Shown here: piece after piece, positions 6,482 to 9,596 of the stretch
How the letters are laid out: each line of letters opens with the position of its first letter
How positions within the stretch are numbered: the first letter of the stretch is position 1
NCBI GenBank assembly: GCA_018883485.1
Contig: VEQB01000065.1
Span: 1-9,596 of the forward strand
Reading direction: 5' to 3'
Length of the DNA stretch: 9,596 nt
Source of the DNA: Bacteroidota bacterium
Lineage (GTDB): Bacteria; Bacteroidota; Bacteroidia; UKL13-3
Program-made: the position numbers and the translations under genes
Notes under the pieces: generated by a model
What the model was told of the DNA's origin: nothing
Seen by the model: the letters and a program-made list of their open reading frames with translations, nothing else
Database searches by the model: none

Positions 6482-6954
6482 TATAAACCAATAGATAGAA
6501 TCTCTAATTTAATAACTCCAGCAGGAATGGTAATTTCGCATACTTCTCCCACTTTTTTGTTCATAAGAGCCAAACCTATTGGCGATTTAAATGAAATCCT
6601 TCCGGTTTTTAAATCTGCTTCCTTCTCATTTACTAAGGTGTAAATTACTTCCTTTTGTGTGTTATGGTTTAAAACAGTAACCTTGGTTAGCATCATCACC
6701 TTACTCGTATTCAACTTAGATTCGTCTATAATTCTTGTCTTGGTAATCAGGTCTTCCAACTTAGCAATTTTTGCCTCAAGCAAACCTTGATCCTCCTTTG
6801 CTGCATGGTACTCTGCATTTTCACTTAAGTCACCCTTATCTCTTGCATCCGCAATTTGCTTAGTGATAAATGGACGTTGAACGTATTTTAAATCTTGAAG
6901 CTCTGCTTGAAGTTTTTCTAAGCCTTCCTTAGTTACAAAATTGATATCTGCCAT
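6481..6954 (-). CDS. greA: transcription elongation factor GreA
   Basis: Binds in the secondary channel of RNA polymerase and stimulates cleavage of backtracked RNA. At 157 residues it is almost the same length as E. coli GreA (158). The N-terminal antiparallel coiled coil spans about 8-75 and carries at its tip DKGDLSENAEYHAAKE (39-54), with Asp42 and Glu45 equivalent to the catalytic Asp41/Glu44. The C-terminal FKBP-like domain follows at about 80-157, with SFKSPIGLALMNKKVGE at 121-137. The key acidic tip makes this a cleavage factor, not an inactive homologue. It sits only 26 nt downstream of a strong terminator hairpin and is coupled to the HIT gene. Confidence 0.97.
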   Translation of the reverse strand: MADINFVTKEGLEKLQAELQDLKYVQRPFITKQIADARDKGDLSENAEYHAAKEDQGLLEAKIAKLEDLITKTRIIDESKLNTSKVMMLTKVTVLNHNTQKEVIYTLVNEKEADLKTGRISFKSPIGLALMNKKVGEVCEITIPAGVIKLEILSIGL

Positions 6955-6980
6955 ATAATTTAATGCTAGGTTTTAAATAA

Positions 6981-7017
6981 AAAGAAACGTTCTGCCACGG
7001 GTGCAGAACGTTTCTTT
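6981..7017 (-). terminator. Rho-independent terminator between the PorV-like gene and greA
   Basis: A perfect 15-bp inverted repeat, 6981-6995 against 7003-7017, encloses the 7-nt loop CACGGGT. Read on the minus strand the stem is followed by TTATTTAAAA, a U-rich release tract. It lies 21 nt past the stop of the PorV-like gene (7039), so it should end the T9SS-linked transcript. The plus strand also has an A/T-rich flank, but nothing is transcribed towards it on that strand nearby. Confidence 0.88.
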
Positions 7018-7038
7018 ATTGAACGAAGATATTAAATT

Positions 7039-8169
7039 TTATCCTTTTTTACTACCAATAGATAATTTTAAACCAACGGTGTGCATTCCATTAAAAATTC
7101 TGGTAGGTGCATATGCATAATCGATGGCAAAAGCAGTACCCGATTTAGAAACTGGAACCTGGAAGGTCATGCCTGTCCAAAAGCCATAAACACCTGATAC
7201 GTTGTTGGGGTTACTGGGGTCTGTGCTAAACAACTTTTCTTCTCCAATAAAGTTATAAGCTGCTCTTAACATAAACATATTCTTGTAAGAATATTCAGTT
7301 CCTAAGCCATAACCATTATTTTGAAAAGCATTATAGTTAAAGTTAAAGGAGGTAGTTAATTTATGATTGTAAGTATCATCAGTTTTATCTAATCTAATAT
7401 CATAACCTAAACCAATATTAACCAGTGTTGGTAAATTAAATTTGTCGGCTCCAAAATAGGCTTTTCTGTCGGCGCCAGTGGTTTGGTTAATTGCTCTGAA
7501 CGACAAACCATCTCCGCTGTAACGTAAATCTTTCCCTATATTTCTCATAGAAATACCTAAATGAAAATCATCTTTCTTGATTTTTGCATTAGGTCTTTTA
7601 GGATTTAAATTGGTTTTGTATTGAACCCCAAAATCAAAAGCAACACCCTGCGCTTTTACATCCTGAATACCCTCAGAAACGATGCGAAGAAGAAATCCAC
7701 CGCTAATACTGTTAGAAAACTTTTTAGCATAAGAGGCGGCAACATTTAGCACTTGGGGACTAAAAGTTGGCAAGGTTTCGTCTGGATTTTGGTAAGTGGT
7801 TGTAGGAATATCGCCAAAATCCCAGGCTGCAAAACCTAAACCAATTACACCCCCATCTCCATTCTCGCCTAATTGCTGCGCTAAACCAAAGTTATTAATA
7901 TTTACGCCTGCACCTTGAAAATAAGACATCCTAGAAAAAATAACTTCTGTATTTTGAGCAGAGGCCAAACCAGCAATGTTAAGATTAAAAGATTCTAAGC
8001 CTCTTACAGAAGCAGTATTTAAGCCACCGTAACCAGCAGACCTTGCATAGGGGTTGATGGTTAATTGGGTAGCTCCAGAACCACCCGCACGGTCTGGGTT
8101 TCCAGCAAAAGCAATTTGGCTGCTAAGCAATAATCCCAAAACTCCAATTTTATATAACGCTTTTTTCAT
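7039..8169 (-). CDS. PorV/PorQ-family outer-membrane beta-barrel protein
   Basis: A 376-residue FadL-like barrel of the family that includes the T9SS shuttle PorV and the attachment-complex protein PorQ. The signal peptide is MKKALYKIGVLGLLLSSQIAFA, cleaved at about 22/23. The mature start shows the family motif TINPYARSAGYGGLNTASV (37-55) followed by an N-x-AGLA segment (64-69), where the usual NPAGLA has Ile in place of Pro. The rest alternates glycine- and aromatic-rich amphipathic strands with long polar loops, for example GVIGLGFAAWDFGD and FHLGISMRNIGKDLRYSG, and ends in HTVGLKLSIGSKKG. Start: a longer in-frame ATG exists at 8205, but it would overlap the upstream gene and bury the signal peptide, so 8169 is chosen. 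It follows the large secreted-protein gene by 22 nt and precedes a terminator. True PorV, PorQ or a cargo-specific paralogue cannot be told apart here. Confidence 0.85.
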   Translation of the reverse strand: MKKALYKIGVLGLLLSSQIAFAGNPDRAGGSGATQLTINPYARSAGYGGLNTASVRGLESFNLNIAGLASAQNTEVIFSRMSYFQGAGVNINNFGLAQQLGENGDGGVIGLGFAAWDFGDIPTTTYQNPDETLPTFSPQVLNVAASYAKKFSNSISGGFLLRIVSEGIQDVKAQGVAFDFGVQYKTNLNPKRPNAKIKKDDFHLGISMRNIGKDLRYSGDGLSFRAINQTTGADRKAYFGADKFNLPTLVNIGLGYDIRLDKTDDTYNHKLTTSFNFNYNAFQNNGYGLGTEYSYKNMFMLRAAYNFIGEEKLFSTDPSNPNNVSGVYGFWTGMTFQVPVSKSGTAFAIDYAYAPTRIFNGMHTVGLKLSIGSKKG

Positions 8170-8191
8170 CTTCGTCTGTTTTATGTATAAT

Positions 8192-9596
8192 TTAGAAAGT
8201 ATCAAAATCGGCTGGCCTCATTACCCCAAACCACTTAATAACCCGCTCTCCAATACCATCTGCGTAAATATGAATCAAATAAACACCACTGGCAATTGGC
8301 ACATTGGCATCATTCTTTAAATCCCAGTCGATAAAGGTACGAGAATCATCATCTTTTCTTATTCTTCTTACCAAGAAACCACCCTGAGTGTAAATAGAAA
8401 CTACACACTTAGTAGGTAAATTAGTAATTCTTGCACGGGTATCTAATTGGTTGGTTGGATCTTCATAACCAGCGTAAGCGTAATAAGGGTTTGGCGAAAT
8501 AGAAACCATATCCAAAGCAGTTTTTCCTGCTGTTGCGGTTCCCACTTCAGGCGCCAAATTTTTAGTAGAGAAAGTATACAATGGGAAGCCTGCTGTATCT
8601 GGCGAAGCAGGATCGTAAGAATATTTCTGCGCATAAGGACGCTTAACATTTATATCAATTGTAACCTTATTAGGAATACCAGCACCAACATCATTTAAGT
8701 TACCCAATTGAAAACGAGGATCTGTTAAAGGAATGCTAACCCACAGTGCTTGAGAGAAAATGCAACGCTTATTAATAATAGCACTTGTTCCATTTTCAAT
8801 TAAATTAAATAAACTATCATAGCTTTTACATTCATCATAACGAGGCCCTCGGTAAGTACTATTTGCGCTAATCTTAAAGTTTTTAGCTCCCATTACATAA
8901 ATATGATGTTTGCCTCCAAAAATGTAGTCTAAGCCTGCTGGCGAAGGTCTAAACAGGGTTGATGTTGGATTCCATATCATATCTGCACCATTATCTAAAG
9001 GTAAAGAAGAGTCTTCTGCAAACATTATGTTTAAACGTTCACCTGTTTCTTTATTAACTGCATAACCAGGGAACCATCCTTTTCCTATTCCATTACCATC
9101 TGGCTTAGCATCTTTTCCTAATGAAGCAGATTTACGACGGTTCATTTTTGCTGCTCCTCCAATTGTGGTGGCAGGATTTTCTCCAGCTTCTAATACGATA
9201 GCTCTCGACCATTTACTTTGGTCATTTGTGATAACAACTTGCACACTTTGTAAGTCAGACAAAGGATTATCTGAAGAATACCCACCTTGATTACCTGGAG
9301 CCCAAGCCGGACCAAAAGTAGGTTGAGGTAATACTGCGCGAGCAGCAAGGGAGTAGGGCGCCCAAGTACCATCTATTACTTTATTGTATTGTCTGCGAGG
9401 GTCAACAGGTCTGCCACCCGATGCAAAATCATGCTCATAAGCATTGGCAAACCCTGGGGTTCCCGTATTTCCTGCCCTAATCCAATTAAACGGCACTGTT
9501 CCAAATACTTCATCTGGAACGCCACTTAACCATCTATTTGTTGGGTTTTCAAATGTGATAGAAGAACTAATAAAACCATTGTCAAGGTCTGTTTGA
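8192..9596 (-). CDS. C-terminal part of a large secreted surface protein with T9SS-like sorting domain (5' end missing)
   Basis: The reading frame is open to the right edge; the GTG at 9496 is internal, because about 33 sense codons precede it in the window. About 468 residues are visible. They look extracellular: many Gly, Pro, Asn and aromatic residues, and no membrane segment. Counting from 9496, recognisable stretches are DGTWAPYSLAA (42-52), LNIMFAEDSSLPLDNGADM (155-173) and IWNPTS (174-179). The end is Ig-like: VSISPNPYYAY (331-341), RITNLPTKCVVSIYTQGG (356-373), FIDWDLKNDANVPIASGVY (388-406) and GERVIKWFG (416-424). This SPNP/ITNLP/SGVYL arrangement resembles the FlgD-Ig or T9SS type A sorting fold, but the protein does not stop at the usual final strand and adds MRPADFDTF. 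Function unknown; likely exported and displayed with help from the T9SS machinery and perhaps from the adjacent PorV/PorQ-like protein. Confidence 0.82.
   Translation of the reverse strand, partial: QTDLDNGFISSSITFENPTNRWLSGVPDEVFGTVPFNWIRAGNTGTPGFANAYEHDFASGGRPVDPRRQYNKVIDGTWAPYSLAARAVLPQPTFGPAWAPGNQGGYSSDNPLSDLQSVQVVITNDQSKWSRAIVLEAGENPATTIGGAAKMNRRKSASLGKDAKPDGNGIGKGWFPGYAVNKETGERLNIMFAEDSSLPLDNGADMIWNPTSTLFRPSPAGLDYIFGGKHHIYVMGAKNFKISANSTYRGPRYDECKSYDSLFNLIENGTSAIINKRCIFSQALWVSIPLTDPRFQLGNLNDVGAGIPNKVTIDINVKRPYAQKYSYDPASPDTAGFPLYTFSTKNLAPEVGTATAGKTALDMVSISPNPYYAYAGYEDPTNQLDTRARITNLPTKCVVSIYTQGGFLVRRIRKDDDSRTFIDWDLKNDANVPIASGVYLIHIYADGIGERVIKWFGVMRPADFDTF

Noticed and set aside
8170..8205. 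Upstream ATG that would add 12 residues to the PorV/PorQ-like protein
   Set aside because: It would overlap the preceding gene and put a polar charged stretch before the signal peptide; the MKK start at 8169 fits the signal peptide better.
9494..9496. GTG as the start of the large secreted protein
   Set aside because: The same frame stays open with plausible sequence for about 33 codons to the window edge, and no signal peptide follows the GTG.
1..9596. Mobile elements, CRISPR arrays, tRNA/rRNA genes, toxin-antitoxin or defence genes
   Set aside because: I looked for transposase motifs, spaced direct repeats, tRNA-like cloverleaf ends and small two-gene modules and saw none; all gaps between genes are under 90 bp.

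Overview
This window looks like ordinary chromosome from a member of the Bacteroidota, probably in the Chitinophagales, Sphingobacteriales or Cytophagales area. The support is: AT-rich, gene-dense DNA; no Shine-Dalgarno-like leaders; promoter-like sequences of the Bacteroidota type (TTTG-N19-TAnnTTTG); a PorV/PorQ-family outer-membrane protein beside the C-terminal part of a large secreted protein that resembles a type IX secretion (T9SS) substrate; and a RecO without the zinc-binding Cys cluster. The lineage below phylum is a guess.

Layout, left to right. At 1-1496 (+) is the 3' part of a cationic-amino-acid-transporter-like permease, cut by the window edge at its first membrane helix. It converges, with a 4-bp stop-codon overlap, on a tightly packed minus-strand cluster at 5425-1493. 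In transcription order that cluster is a YbhN/lysylphosphatidylglycerol-synthase-type membrane protein, a membrane-bound family 2 glycosyltransferase, a 90-residue helical protein of unknown function, recO, and a secreted alpha/beta-hydrolase esterase. A 64-bp divergent spacer separates this cluster from ruvC (5490-6086, +). ruvC in turn converges, again with a 4-bp overlap, on a greA-HIT pair (6954-6083, -). A strong hairpin terminator at 6981-7017 separates greA from the unit upstream of it: a PorV/PorQ-like protein (8169-7039, -) and the C-terminal ~468 residues of a large exported protein (9596-8192, -) that runs off the right edge.

How the genes may work together. The first two genes of the cluster resemble a glycolipid or envelope-modification pair (GT2 plus a flippase-like membrane protein), and recO and the esterase may simply ride along. 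ruvC and recO are recombination-repair housekeeping genes, greA is a transcript-cleavage factor, and the right-hand pair belongs to cell-surface export. I found no mobile element, CRISPR array, tRNA, rRNA, defence island or clearly novel system. The most useful non-coding signals are two exact matches to the Bacteroidota promoter consensus, one driving ruvC from inside the start of the divergent gene and one inside the glycosyltransferase gene upstream of recO, and a terminator that leaves greA with almost no room for its own promoter.
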